Counted from the first letter of the stretch, positions 1-14,479 are shown. The stretch: 64,000 bases of DNA from Tetrahymena thermophila SB210 (GCF_000189635.1 NW_002476121.1:62001-126000); one strand, 5' to 3'. Program-made: numbers and translations. Notes: a model not told the origin generated them from the sequence alone.

Positions 1-2160
1 ATATTAGTTATTATCATTAGATACTCTTTTAAAATCAAGGACTTAGGTAATACTATTTAATTAAATTTAGTCTACATTTTAGAAATTGATATTAATTATA
101 GATAGTTTAGAAGTTTAATCAATTATTGCTATTTCATCTACTTAATAAGTATTCTATTAAATTTATCCTATTTAACTTATGATTATAGTTGCAAATAATA
201 TTTATGATGCTGATTTGTAAGAGTTTATTTGAGAAAAAGTTTGATTGTTAATATAAATTTAGAAAATATTAACAGAAAAATCTTACACAATTACTATGCT
301 CAAATCAAAATTTAATTTTACTATACTATTAGAGTTGCTGATCAGAGAAGGATCACTCGTCTTAAATACTAGACTAAAATTTTAATTTTCATAAATTTCT
401 ATCAAGTTATTATAATATAAGCTTGAATATAATCCATTCACTGAAATCCCAATAAATTTTGTTTAAATTGGATTTAAATTAAATTATTTTAGAGTTTTAC
501 CTGTAAATATGTCTATTAGTAATATTTGTTTGTCAAACAAGCCTAATATTTGTGTTTACTAAACATTTTCAATATTTTTACATTATTAATTTTAAAATTG
601 TAATATATTAAAAATTTCTGCTTTAAACCCGCTTGAAATATCAAAAATTCCGATTAATCCTTGCTAATAGCAAACTACAATTAGCTGGTAATAATCAATT
701 ACTAATAGTTTTACAGGAGTTCCTAATTACTATGGGAATGGTCGATTATAGTTTGCAATAACTTAAGTTTGGATATTTTGATTATCTTAAGTAATTATTT
801 ATAAATTGCTTTATGATTAAACTAAAACCCCATAAGTATTATAACTAGAATTTTAGTTAAAAAATTGTATTGGATAAATTTTAGGTGAAGCGGAATTTAT
901 TAAAAGCTCAAATTATTTCTAAATTTATAAGTTTTGATTGCTAAATTGATATATTTTTAGATATTAGTAATTGTCGAGCAGAATCAAATATTAATTTAAT
1001 TAATCTAAAGAGATAACTTAAAAGTCGCTTGTTGTAGAATTAATATTTATGATTTAAATTTAAGTAAGATATTAGTCAAATACTAATATGCTACCAATTT
1101 ATTAAACAAGTAAAACAAATTACTAGAGCTATTTAGAGATTTGAATATGCCTAATATTTTGTATTTAACTATTAGTAAGAATCTTTTAGCATGAATTTGT
1201 ATTTATAGATACAAACTCAAAATACGTATTTTAATTATTTGATTATATAACATAATTATTGTTATTTCCAAAATCATAAAAAATATTCAGATTACTAATT
1301 AGTAGTTAAGAACAATTTATTTACTATGAATGCATTAATTAGTTTTATGAAATATAAATTTATTAAATGATTAAAGGCTAGTTATTTTTATTATCAATCA
1401 AAATATCATTGTAAATCAATACATCAGTTTTTAACTTAAAACTGATATTGTTTAAAATACTTAAAGAATTATTTTATAAATTATAAATTTGATTCAAAAT
1501 TGTTTAATTTTATTTTAAATCACTTGTTACTAAGCTCACTATTGTGTTATTTAATAAAATAATTTATTTTATCTTCAAATTTAATTCTACCTAATAGAGT
1601 AATTAATAGGAATCCAATAGTAGATCCCATAAATATATTGTATTATCAGTAGTTGCGATAAATACTTATCCTTAAATTACTTGAAAAATTGCAATATTAT
1701 TATTAAAAGTCATTGTTTTATAAGCATATCCATAATCATTACTTAGTAGTGTTACATAACCATTATAAATAACTGCGATAACATTATCATTTATCTTAAA
1801 AGATTGTTAAATATTTGTTTATGGTTATATATTATTAGATATTTGGATAGAACTTGAACACATTACACTCTAATCGCATGTATTCGTTGCAGGGTTAGCT
1901 ATATAATTGTCTTAACAAACTGCAACACAGGTATTCTGGTTATTTAAATCTGCTTAGAATGGTTAAAAATATAGACCTGAATCACATTATGAGTATATAC
2001 AACTCTTTGATTACTAATCAAAAACATAATTGTTACTACAACTAAGGCAATTATTTGATTAGTCACACTAAGTACATCCAGTTTGTAAACATTGCTAATG
2101 GCTCGGTAAAATATTTAAGATTAAAATTGCTAATGCTAATGCGAATGAAAGATAATTCAT
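1..2160 (-). CDS. Giant cysteine-rich surface protein with beta-propeller-like body (partial, C-terminus off the left edge)
   Basis: The frame is open without a TGA from an ATG at 2160 down to base 1, so at least 720 residues are present and the 3' end is missing. Residues 1-22 form a typical signal peptide (MNYLSFALALAILILNIL). A Cys-rich segment at about residues 24-120 follows, with CxxC-type spacing (CTQCDQ, CLSCSN, CVAVC). After it come several hundred residues of alternating hydrophobic strand-like segments with scattered Asp/Gly turns, including one IYLWD, which is the look of a beta-propeller. The order resembles the N-terminus of the complete 2929-residue gene at 5690-14479, so I infer the same family of large extracellular, membrane-anchored ciliate proteins. 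The ligand and role are unknown. No intron is needed. Nothing in the visible part gives an enzymatic function. Confidence 0.75.
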
Positions 2161-2859
2161 TTTTAAATGATTATTTACGTTAAAATAATTAAGAATTAAT
2201 ATTAGTTATTTATTAAAACATTACTTTGCATGTATTTTATATTAGATCTCAAATTTAAAATTTATCTGTATATCATAAAGAACATTTATTTTTGTATATG
2301 TTAATTCACAAAAAATCAAATTTTTACAAGGTTTGAATAAATAATTAAGTTAATGAAATAAGACTTTAAGTGGGATAGTTTTTCTATTTAAAAGTGATGT
2401 TACCTCTTTTGATTTGAAGGTAAATATTTCTCTTTATAATGATTAAATCAAAAGGATAAAGATGTAAGCTAAATATATTGTATTTATTTATTTTATACAT
2501 AGGCAAGTTTTATGGTAATAATTTTAGTATTGAAATTCAAGTATATGATCATTAATTTTCTTTTAGTTACAATAACAAAATCTATTTTGTACATAAAATG
2601 AATGCTTATAAATTATTTAGATAAATACTATTTTAAATAATTTAAAATAATTCATTTAAAAAAAAAAATAATAATAATATTTTATTCCTAAATTACATCT
2701 AAGCAAGCATTATCAAAAAGTAATTAAAACAAAGAAATTAGGTATTTAATGTAATAATAATATTATAAAATTGAATTTCATAAAAAGTTTATATATTGCG
2801 CTAAAAGCTATTTTTGAAAATATATTGGGCTAATTATGTTATTTTATGCTATTTTTAAT
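2161..2859. other. Intergenic spacer, upstream of the partial surface-protein gene
   Basis: AT-rich spacer between the start of the left-edge gene and the stop of the phosphatase gene, both on the minus strand. I see no coding frame of note. Around 2403-2455 there is a weak inverted repeat (about 13 bases, CCTCTTTTGATTT against AAATCAAAAGGAT), too short to interpret. The region should hold the promoter of the left gene and the 3' UTR of the right one. Confidence 0.5.
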
Positions 2860-4380
2860 TCAGAATATTTAACAACATGAATTTGTTTCGCTTTTGCTTG
2901 AAAAAAAAGTGAGATTATCTATTTAATTACTTATAACAGTGCCTTTCTAATTTTCATCTTAGTCTCTTGCTATTACTTATTAACAAGATACGTAATTTTG
3001 CTATTAATTATTCTTTTTGGTTTTGTTGGTAATTAAAATCCAACCATAGTTATTTTTTCCTGTCCAATCATGATTACAAAAATGAAAACCTCCTTTTAGA
3101 TCTTCAGAAACAGCTGCACCAAGGTATGATAAAACTCTTTTAAATTTATCTTTGACTCCATTAGTTATTGAACTAGAAGTAAATTACTTAAATGCAGGTT
3201 TATTTTAAAAGTATATATCAGTATGTCCTCCAAAATGAATATCTCCACAAATAATAGTAACTTCTCGATTAAGATTAGTGTTTTAGAATTTCCAATCGTA
3301 CAACTTTTTTAAAAGCTTATATTATTCATCTAAATTTTCAACCCATTATTCTTCACTATCTTTGATCTTTTAAGCAATTAAGTGATTTATTGTATGATTT
3401 AAAAACACAACAGTACTTTAAGAAACAAAAACAAAATTTTCTACATCTTTAAACTCTTAATTCAAAGCATCATCTAATTTTTGCCATTATTTTTCTTGAA
3501 AAACTTTAGTAGTATCAAATTATTAAGTTCTATGCCATGCTCTATCTCCTCTAAGATCTGAAAAAAAGAATCCTATTTTACCCATTTTCAAAGTAAAGTA
3601 TTCTTCTTTTATACTTTATGTGTTAGATAGATCAAGTGTTTCATCTCTAAGTTATCTTTAATATTCATAGTATACTTGTTAACATACCCTTCCATAATAA
3701 TAATCAGCAGAATTTGGATCATAATCTTCAGGAAGAAATCCCCAATTATCTCTTATATCATGATCATCGTAGAGCATAATATTAGATACATTAGCCAAAA
3801 CTTTTGCAGTTGGAGGATAATTCCATACAAATCTGTATTCGTCTTTTATTGCTTCTTTAATTTATTCATAATAATCAGCCCATTAATTCTATGGTACTTT
3901 TTAAAAGATTTCTTCTTTAAGTTTATGATAAGTATTGTTAGTATTACCTAACCATTCATCAGAATCCAAATAAACTTAATCTCCAATGTGGCATATTAAA
4001 TCATATTTTCCATCCAAAACTTCCTATGAAAGATTTATCCATAGATTAAGGTCTTTATAAGCTTAATTTTTTCTACCATCATTACAACTAATCCAGCATA
4101 TCTTTAAATTTTTAGAGGAAAAATCAAGGGTTTTAAAACTGCTAGTATATTCGTTCGTATAAGGAGAGATATTAACAATATACTTTGTATTAGGATCCAA
4201 GTTATTAAAATGAAAAACAGAAGATTTTCTAGCTTCAAATTGTTTTTTCATTTATTTCTTAACTTCACCATTAACAGTTGTTAATTTCACAGTAACTTCA
4301 CCAGCTTAATCATATTCTAGCAAAATTCTAGCAGTAGTATCAGTTACTTTACCTATAATAGGACCAATTAAAATCTTCAT
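2860..4380 (-). CDS. PhoD-like alkaline phosphatase / phosphodiesterase
   Basis: Single exon of 507 codons (506 residues), ATG at 4380 and TGA at 2862-2860; 14 or more TAA/TAG codons read as Gln. The metallophosphatase landmarks of the PhoD family are in order: WISCND near residue 93, HIGDQVYLD near 130 (metal-binding GDQ motif), YDDHDIRDNWG near 202 (DDHD motif), and GDIHFGGH near 377. The N-terminal 80 residues look like the beta-sandwich domain that precedes the catalytic domain in this family. PhoD enzymes cleave phosphomonoesters or phosphodiesters with Fe/Ca or similar metals. I see no clear signal peptide (start MKILIGPIIGKV), so a cytosolic or non-classical location is possible. The C-terminus is polar and ends NSCCQIF. 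It sits between two giant surface-protein genes on the same strand. Confidence 0.93.
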
Positions 4381-5689
4381 TTTTATTTTTTGCTTAAAAT
4401 TATTTAAAGTTATTATTAAAATTACTAATATTTAATTACATTTTTCAGATTCTCGTTTTTATACCCAAAAATTATGATAGATATGTTTTACAATATTTTA
4501 TTTACGTTAGAGAAAAAGCTTAGCAAAATTTACGTTAAGCAGTATTAATTTATTTATTCAGATAAGTAATGTATATTATTATTAATTACATTTTAATGCG
4601 TTAGTCTTACATATCATCTTTTGAAAACAAGTTAGAATTTATGTAATCTTTTGGTTGAATTAGTATAAAATTTATAAACTTACAAATATTATTATTTTTT
4701 TATATTTTTATATCAATCAAAATAATTTTGTGATAAAATATTATTAAAAATGTTTACCAAATTTCTTAATACCTACCAAAATAATTTAATTTTAATTTAT
4801 TATTTTTAACAAAAAATATAAACTCCTTCGTTTTGAATAATATTAAATATAGAAAGATTTATTCATAACGGAATTTATTTTAGGTTAAGAATAAAAGCTT
4901 GAATTCAAAACGTAATTACTCTAAATAATAGATTATTTTTATATTCAGCTAATATCTCAAGTAAAAAAAAAATACTTTAAATGTTTTAAATATAAATTCT
5001 CTAAGGATTTAATATAAATCTTAACTAGAATAATAGCTTAAGTTTTATATTGAATAAAGAGTATAATATAATGTAAGAATTCAATAAAGAATATGACTGT
5101 TAAATAAAATACTATATTATCTCACCATTTGATCAATCAAAAGTAAATTATTCAAATCCATCTTTTATTTAATATTTTTTTAAATATATTTATTTTATTA
5201 AGTTGGACATAAAATTAGGGAAAAAACTTATAGAAACTTGGTTTGAGGGAGCAGAACTTTATAAATGGTATTAGAAGGAAGATAAATAATTTATATTGTA
5301 ATTTTAATTTTATATAGATTTCATGTTAGTTTTAATACCACTCTATGAAATGCTCTCCCCAAACAGAAGTTTCTTTTAAATATTAAACTTAAACTTTCTT
5401 TTAAAATTAATATTTTAAGTTTTAAAACAATAAAGATAAAAATTTATAACTATAACTTTAAATAATAAAATAAATGATTTTTTTTACAAATATTTGTATA
5501 AATATTAAAGTTTAATTTTAATATTAATATATTTTTAATAAAAGAATAATTATTTTAAAGAGATAAAATTTTTATTAAATATTTTTTGAGATTATTAAAT
5601 TAGTTTAAAAAAAAGCAAGAAGATAAAAAAGAGTATTTAAGAATACAAAAAGAAATTGATATAAAAAGCAAAGGTATTAATTTTTTTGT
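4381..5689. other. 1.3 kb intergenic spacer with an inverted repeat
   Basis: Spacer between the ATG of the phosphatase gene and the stop of the giant gene, both on the minus strand. It is very AT-rich and I see no exon-like stretch. The only structured part is the inverted repeat at 5232-5374, whose arms are noticeably richer in G and C than the surroundings. Confidence 0.5.
5232..5374. repeat. Imperfect inverted repeat, 42-base arms
   Basis: The arm at 5232-5273 begins AGAAACTTGGTTTGAGGGAG and ends TGGTATTA. The reverse complement of 5333-5374 begins AGAAACTTCTGTTTGGGGAG and ends TGGTATTA. With small gaps most positions agree, so the region can fold into a long hairpin with a loop of about 59 bases. 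It could be a miniature inverted-repeat element, a hairpin RNA source or a decayed transposon end; no coding is seen inside. Confidence 0.6.
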
Positions 5690-8600
5690 TCATTATAAAA
5701 TAGAATCATCTCTACTATTTTTAAAATTTTAATAATGTGAAGACTTTTTAATTTTAGATAACATATTTTATTTACTATGGTAGAATGAATATTATGAGCT
5801 GAGATTACTCATTTAAACCTGAATTTTATTTTATTTTTGTTCTTTATATTGTTTGACTTAATTTAATGACGAAAGATATTTTATTTTTTTAATCTTTTTA
5901 CTGATTTTCTTCCATTAAAGAAGAATTTTAATGCTTTAGTTACTCAATTTTTATTACTCAAGTGTTTCTTTGAATAGGCATTTTCTTACAATCTAAAAAA
6001 ATTTAAATTAGAATTTCTAACAGAATTAATTTTCTCTTAATACTGGTCTAAGATGGTAGAAGGTAAAAACAAAAATAAAAATTATATCAAAAATATATAG
6101 ACATAGCTCCAAAAAAATACTTTTGTAGTTATCATTTACTGAAGAGAGTACAATCTTAATTATAATAATCTTATTAGTAAATATTTCAAAAGTTCTAAGC
6201 TTAGACTTAATAAAAGGATTATGATATTATACTGCATAATTATAAATGGAAAGAATTGTGACAGCAATAATCCTTCCAAGCAAGGTATTCTTCTATTTAA
6301 AAAGTATATAAAACATAATAGTAAAAATTTTAGTATATATCCTAACAAATTCCCAGAAATAAAATTTATCCTTTAATTCTAAATAGTAATACCCATATCT
6401 AAGCCTTGTTTAGCAATAAGAAAGTTTAAATCTTCTTTTTCTTAACTGATAAAGGGGATATAGCGGTGTAAGAATCCAGAAAACTATAAATATAGATGAA
6501 TATGGCTTTATAAATGAAATATATTTTTCATCATCACAGTTAGTAAGTAAATCCACTGTGAGATATCTATAAGAACCTATCTGCCTACATGTTAGTGTCT
6601 AAGTAAAATATGATAAAAAATCTAATAGGAAAAATGTATATGTGACTTAAATAGCACTATGGATGTGATATATTATAAATTTATTTGCTTAAATTGTATT
6701 TTTTTTATATGTTATAAGTAAAAAAATACTTAATGTAATGAAAAAAATAGGAATTATTTGGTTCATAAAGATAACCAATATTGCTTTTCCATATTTATTA
6801 AAAACATTCAAAGGAACTAAACACATTAAGCTGATAGTAATTATCTTGCTTGAAGATCCTAAAATTTAAGGTACTGAATTTATTTCAATGGGAAGAAGTG
6901 AAGGCTATGAAATAATAAGAGATGTGTATTATAGATAATTAATTATAATTTTTATATATGAAGTTAACTATGAAGAAGAAGGAGGCTTTGATATTGGTAG
7001 AATCTTCATATTTCTTAAATATTGCTAGGTCTAAATTACTAAAGAGTTATCAATAAACTTTAACGAATTATATATCAAATATGCTAAAACTGCACAAATT
7101 TATAATAGTAAAAAGATATACTGAAGATAGGAAATACTGCATTAATTGCACTGCTTTGAATATATTGAAGTAACATATCTAACTGATTGATTATTACTAT
7201 CTTGTGCATAATCCATATCGCATTCTTCACACAAAGGACCTAAATATCCTTATTTACAAATTTTATTACCATTTTGATAATTTTCTGCTATACAAGACCC
7301 TATAATTGAATCGCATTGCACAATTTCATCAGTCTAATTATTATTTCTCCAATATCCATTATATAAATCTATCTAATTGCCAATACACTTTTTTGCAGAA
7401 TCTGGACATTTCTTGCAAATTTCTTGACTCGGATCCATCAAAGAATATGTACCATCAGAACAAAATTGGCAAATTTATATTGATGAGGATTATTACAGAA
7501 TCACTTCTCCTATTTAGCATGGACGAAATTCAATTTCAACTAGAGTATTTATATTGTTTTAATTATATTTATTTAAATTAGACTATATCTATATATATTT
7601 AACAACTTATGGGCTTGAAGATATTATTAATTAAGTTATTTGGAAGCATCTCATTTAATCGTTGTATACGTTATAATTTAATATTGTTTATCCTGCTAGT
7701 TATAAATTATTATTCTATGAGAGAATTAATATGTTAAAATATTTTAGCTCTTCTATAATATCTGATGGATATTCATTTTTCAATAATTTATTTTTTGAAA
7801 ATGTTAAATATCTATTTTATTCATCAACAAGGTAAAAATTAAGTGTAATAGACCCACCACTTTTAAAAGAGCTTATTTTAAGTTTACTGTTATAATATTA
7901 ATCTTCATAAATTTAATTATACTCTCTATCAAAATTAAATTAATAAACTTCTAAATAATAAAAAGAACCATAACTTGAACTATTGGTATTAAGGCTTTAA
8001 GAGTTTTAAATAAAAATATTATTTAAAAATGAACATGTGTTATCACCATAAATTTCAGCTTAATTATCAAAAATATTTGAATAAAACGGATAATTGAAAG
8101 GTAGGACAGAGATTGGTAGAGTTATTACTATTCTTGCACCTCCTCCTATCAAAGCTTTGTTTTTATACACTTAGGTATTTTTGTCAAAAGATATATTTTT
8201 TGTTATACTATCTTGAATATATATAGCACCTCCGCTACCTAGAGCCTGATTATATTAAAAGGTAGAATTTTTTATCAACATTAAATAAAGTAACCCATAG
8301 ACTGATATAGCACCGCCATTTTATCCTACATTTTAGCTAAAATAGCACTAATAAATTTCAATTTATTTTAAGTTTTCAAAAAGTATATTTCCTAGATTTT
8401 CAGTAAAATTAATATTTAAAACTATTACTTACGAGGATTGTATATTAACAAGTGGTTAGTTATTATTAGTGTTATTCGTCATATTAGTATCATTGATACT
8501 TAGAGTATCATTAGAAAGCTATATCACTTGTGAATTAAGCGCATAAGAGTTAGTTGTGAAAAGTATTTAAAAATTTTAGTTTAGTAGGAATGAAATTTAG

Positions 8601-11600
8601 TTTATATTTACATTTAAGCATGCTTGCATTTAAAGTAAATAATATTGATTTTATAAGTTATTATTGCTTATAACATTGTTTATTATATTAGCCTATTTAA
8701 AAGTAATATTTTAAACATATTAAAAAGTAAACATATTTTCAATTTACGAGTTGTTCACTATTTAGCAGTTTTAAATGAACACATTGCTTACATTTTAAAA
8801 AAGGAATAAATTTTTGGTTTTTTCTATTGGAAATGTATTTTCTAATATGTTTAAATTATAAATATTGATCTAATTAACATTAGTAAATTAAAATAAATAA
8901 GAATCTAAGCTACTATAAGTAAGGTTTGATTTACTATTAGTATTATTTACTATTGTTAGGTTAAAAATGAATATCTAGTTTATGTTTATAAAGTTAAAAC
9001 TTATCCCAGAGAAATCATCTATATTTTACAATGTCAAATTTTAAAAGTATATATTCTAAATTATTGGGTTGAAACTGATTTCTTATAGCCCAATCTCAAA
9101 ATTTAAGATCACATCTTTTAAATAAATTTAAGGTGAAGAAAGCTAATAAAAAGTATTTTTGCTAATTTTAAACTATGAAAATATTAAATTTTATGGCGAA
9201 AATATAACAATTTATTTTAGACTAGGATCTTTCTCGTTTAAGATATCATTTAAGTATTAAAGATAGCTACTCTCAATATCTATAAAATAATAATTCATTT
9301 GATTATAATTAGTAATTAAGTTCATCATTAGCAATGATTGATTTTCCAGATAACTAGGTTAAATTGCTTATATTTATTTGTACAACTAAAGAGCAGTTAC
9401 ATTACTTAGTTAGTAATTACAACTAATTTATATTTGATTTGAATTATTTAGAGTATTTATATTCTCTTCAAACAGCCCATCTAAACTTAGACCTATTATT
9501 ATAACCTAATATGTTTAAGGATTGAATCTACTATATATAATTTTAGGGTTATTAATACTTTTTTAGACCAATAGTTGATTTTAAAGTGAAGAAATATAAT
9601 GAACCTCAAAGTAATTAAATGTGCAAATAATTACTAAATTTATATTTAGTTATAATATTTAAGTGATTTAAAAAGATTGAATTTCATAGCGTATTGAAGT
9701 TATGAATTTTATTTGACCATTTCTTTAATAGAAATTTATTATAACTTAAGAATATGATATAATATAAGAATCAGTTAAAACTATTTCATTCATTTGATCG
9801 TTGGCAGAGCAAACATAGCCGTCTAACTAATTAGTTTACATATTCCAAACATAGCCATACTTATATGTATAAAATTAAAAAATGATTCTATTATTCAAAG
9901 GATCAAATATTAAGTTATTAAGAGTGAGCTTTTAACCCTGTAATTCATTAATTAAATTTTGTAATCTATATTGCTTATTAACGGTGGATTTTTCTAAACT
10001 TAACTCTAATAATTAGGAATTTATAGTGCAGATAAGTAACGTATTTGATGATTTTTCTATAATGAAATTGATAGAGTTATTAAATACATCATTAATATCT
10101 AAAACTAAATCATTTATTTATTTGATGGTTTGAGTTTTTTTGTCGTAGATAAGTATACTTCCATCCAAAAAACCAAGAACTACTAATTAAAAATAATCGT
10201 TTGTATATGTAGATGTTACAAGTAGACTTGGAGGTAGGTCTATTTATTTAATTTAAATATTATTGATAAAATCATAATGGATTAATTTTTTATCTAATGT
10301 AATGTAAGTGTCTTCATCTATGAATTTACTTAAATAATAGATTTTTGATTTTTAAAATATACTATAGGTCTATTATTATCCATATTAATAATTATTATAT
10401 ATATTAAAATATTCCTAAAAAACTATTACTAGAATTTTGTAATTTTATAGATATTTTATGATAGTTGGTATATCTTCTAAGACTTATTCATAGACTAAAG
10501 TCTTATTTTAATACCTGTAAATATAATTTTGATTACCAACCACTAAATATTATTACTCTTAATCGCTTTAAATTTAAGTAAACATTAGAGCATCTGTTTT
10601 TGAAATTTAAATGAATTTATCTCCCATTTAATTATAGTTAATTTTATAAATCTATTAAGCACAATAGACAAAGATGTTACCATAAATAAAATCGAATGAA
10701 TAATTTACTATGGTTTATTACAAATCAACAATTTAAGTAATTTTGACATTTCCTAAAGGCACATACGCATCATATAACCATAATTTTATAAAGTTTCCTA
10801 AATTATCAAAATAAGATAGAATTGTACCCGCACTATCATATGTTTAATTAATTACTAATCCTTAACCATCTTAACTAAAATATTCCTATATTCTACTAAC
10901 TATTTGCAATGATTGCATATCAAGCAAAACTATCTATGCAAATAATGAATTATCACAAAAGTAAGATATTTTATTCAAAAAAGGTATATAGATGAAATCA
11001 ACAATGGTAAATCCAACAAAAGAATCTACTTTAGCATAAAAACTTAGATCTTTTCTCTTTAAAATTTAAAACACTTTTTTTAAAATAAAATAAGTAAATG
11101 TTAATAAAGATTTTAAAAAATTAAAATTACAAGAGTATTGTGAAATTATGATGTAATCGCCTTCAATCACTATCTTTTAAATCTAGTCGCTTTAAAATTA
11201 AATAGTCTGTAAAAATTTTCCATTCAGGTTGTAGACTTGTATTAAGCCATCTACTAAAAAAACATAATTATTATCTTAATCGAATAAGATTTAATAATTA
11301 TTTGATGATGAAAAACCTTAAATTTTCTCTTATTATGTAAGACTAAAATTTTCAAGATTGATGATTAAAAATTCTTATTTATTTGCTATGCAATATAAAT
11401 TCGTTGTTTATATTTTGCAAATATTTATCTAATATTGCTGAGATAAAATAATTTGTAATAATTTTAAATTGTCATCTAACAATTAGATACCTCCTCCAAA
11501 AATCAAAAATTAATTTTTGGCTTCTAAATATTGTACACCTTAAACATATGTTTCAATCTAATAGGATAATTATTATTTTAAAGTGTTAAAGCTGTAAACA

Positions 11601-14479
11601 ATTAGATTGACTTAGTTTATGTTGTAATATAAAATAGAATTTAACTATTCAACAAAAAAAATACTTTAAGATGTAATATTTTGATTTAGAGGAATACTTC
11701 CTAAAGAGATATCAGAAAAGATGTTAAAAACAACTATTTAAAATGATGTTAAAACCAAATATTTGTTTAAGAAAGCGGATTATATTATTGTAATTATGAT
11801 ATCTGATTGATTATATAGATATTGCTGTATATTTAGTTATTAGTATCTTTATGTATCAGAAAAAAAATATTATAATTGACCAGACACTTGACCTGCATAT
11901 TCAACTTAAATTTAACTTCTATTGATATTTTTTTTAGTTTTTATGTATTAGCAGATATTATCGTTTCTAATTATTGTATGTCCAGAAATATAATTCTTAA
12001 AACTTTTTACAAAAACTTAAAATTCTTTTTAAACTGATTCAAAAGCTAGGTCCAAATATTATCTAACCTAATAATATTACAAACCCTCTGTTGTAGTTAG
12101 CATAATTGGTTCATCAAGGAGTATAGAATATTCAGTCCCAACATTTACTTAGATTATTGAAGGATTATTTTATTTCTTAACTCCTATTACAGTATTTGTA
12201 TTTTAATTTTTTTAGTTAACTTCATTTTTAAGCATAAAGTAAGCTGAGGAATCATTAATTACTCTTTTCACTGTCGAGAATGGTCCATATCCCGTTAATT
12301 AGATAGAAAAATCAGGAATTATTTTTTCGTTAAAGGTATAGAATGTTTCAGGTAATTCTATAATTAAAATTTCATCTAAATCAAAAATAAACTCCTTTTC
12401 TTAAGTAGGTTTAGCTAAAAAGTCAAAAAAGTAAATTTAATTATCGAAATTGTATTGATTTATTATTTTATATGTTTAATCTTATTATTATAACTGTATT
12501 TACATAATAGTTTAATTTCTTTAAACTATTAACAAATATTAGGGAAAAAGAATTATCTGATTGTTATTTTGTGCTAATTCAACATCACAGTTTTAAAAAA
12601 AGATATTAAATTAATTATTTTCTATCAAATATATACAATTATTAAAGTTAAGAGCTGAATATATTCCATTTACTGAAACATTAACTGAGGAAGTGATTAA
12701 TGGATTAATTTAAATAACTTTTTAAATTTAAAAAATTAAAACATTTATGATAACAATTTTTAGTTAAAACTAAGCTATAATGAAATTCGTATTTAAATCT
12801 TAAACACTGATGCATGAGTCTCCTTAGAAAGTAAATGTATATAATAAATCTGGTCTGTAACCACTAGTAGTTTAGTATATTTATATAAAACCTGTAGAGA
12901 TGCAAGTAATCAGCAATTAGAGCTATTCTATTATAACTGACGAGGCTACTGGACCTGATGCTATTTATTAAGTAATTTAGAATTCACTGATTCTAATACT
13001 TTGTGATTAAGATATATTTAGGATGTTTTGTTGATCTTCTAAAAATATTTATAATTCTTGTTTAGAATAAATAACAAATTATTTTGAAAATATTTGTTGG
13101 TTATTGTTTGAATATTATTAAATTGGTATTATTGATTTTGCTTAATTGATAATAAAGTATTCTTCTTTTAAAAAACTGATTTTATTTTCAGAATTATAGT
13201 TAAAATATAATAAGCTATTTTTGCTAGTGATTATCAAAATCTGTTTTGTGAATGTATTATATTAGATGATTTCTAAAGTCAAAAATATTTCACTTGAATT
13301 AGAATTAAAAGCAAAAATACTTTAAAAATTTTGCTAAGTGGTACTAAATATCTATAAACTTGTTTAGTTCATAGCGCACACTAAAAATTGATATTCTGAC
13401 AATTAAGAGTATTTTATTTGTTAAAATGATTGTAAATTATTAATATTTACTGTTTGGCAGATTTTATCATTAAAATTAGCATAGAATATTGTATTATTTT
13501 GGTTTATACTGAAAATATATTCGTCATAACTTCCTTATTTTAATAAGGAGCTAATTTATGTGCTGGATTAAGAGTTATTTACTACACAAGTAAGCTAATT
13601 TTCTGTTAAAAAGTAATCATTTTCATTTGTTATTACAGCTTATAAATTTATAAGTGTTAATTAGCTAGATCCTTCAAATATTAAAATAGAATTATTTGAA
13701 TAAATTAATTTCTTTTCGTTTTAATTTATTATGAGCTGATTTCCTTTAATATTTGTTGCTTGACTTATATCATATAGAGGATAAATAAGATATTGATATT
13801 TGGTTGAATCTACTTTGAGATAACAAATAATAAATTAGCTGACGTCAATTAATCTCATTTCTTAATTAATTGAAATATCAATTTCTTAATATATTAAATA
13901 CTCCTACTTAAGTATTAAATCTAATTAAGCTATCTTATTTGTATTTTTAATGACGAAAATGGTACCTTAAAAGACGTAGTAATTCAAAGAGTTTCTGTCG
14001 ATAAAATCAGATTTATAAATCAATCCTGTTTGGCTATCTAGCAAAGTGTACTAGTATTAATACATAACAATTATGGTATCCTATGTTATGAAAAATGCTT
14101 ATTAGATTGTATCGTCAGTTACTAGTTAGTTTTAATTTTGATTATAAATTGAACATTGCTGAATTGGTTCACAAGTATTTGTTTTGGAATTACCTATATG
14201 TATGTTATCGCAAATTAAAACACATTAATTGTGCTTAATCCAGTCAACAACAAAAAGGTTTTAAGGACATAAATTATAGATACAAGTATTATCATCTTTG
14301 TTTAAGGTAAATCCTTGATCACATTCTTAGCAAATATTAGAACCATTCTAAATTGTTTGGCATTATAGACAACCTTATCCACAAGTAATATTAGAGACAA
14401 TATCTTAGCTAATAGCTTACTGAGTCAATAATAACAATAATAAGATGAGTTATTATTTATGAATTCTTATTTCAAACAT
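5690..14479 (-). CDS. Giant multipass surface protein with Cys-rich, propeller-like and beta-helix-like ectodomain (2929 aa)
   Basis: One uninterrupted frame of 2930 codons, ATG at 14479 and TGA at 5692-5690. Residues 1-25 are a signal peptide. Residues about 33-125 are Cys-rich (CGQGCLQC, CQECDQGF). Residues of about 150-1750 look like beta-propeller or strand-rich repeats. Asn-rich repeats follow with parallel beta-helix character (GQNGGAISVYG, GSGGAIYIQ, near 2080-2115), as in polymorphic outer-membrane or adhesin-like proteins. A second Cys cluster of growth-factor-receptor type (CQFCSDGTYS, CKKCP, CEECDM) lies near 2330-2440. About 8-9 membrane segments span roughly 2450-2815, then comes a basic cytoplasmic tail of about 110 residues. 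This layout is common among large unnamed ciliate transmembrane proteins; adhesion or sensing is my inference. No intron was needed, which is notable for 8.8 kb. Confidence 0.88.

Noticed and set aside
3676-7581. Short open frames of 60-120 codons when read with the standard code, many of them hydrophobic
   Set aside because: They are antisense or out-of-frame shadows of long genes once TAA and TAG are read as Gln.
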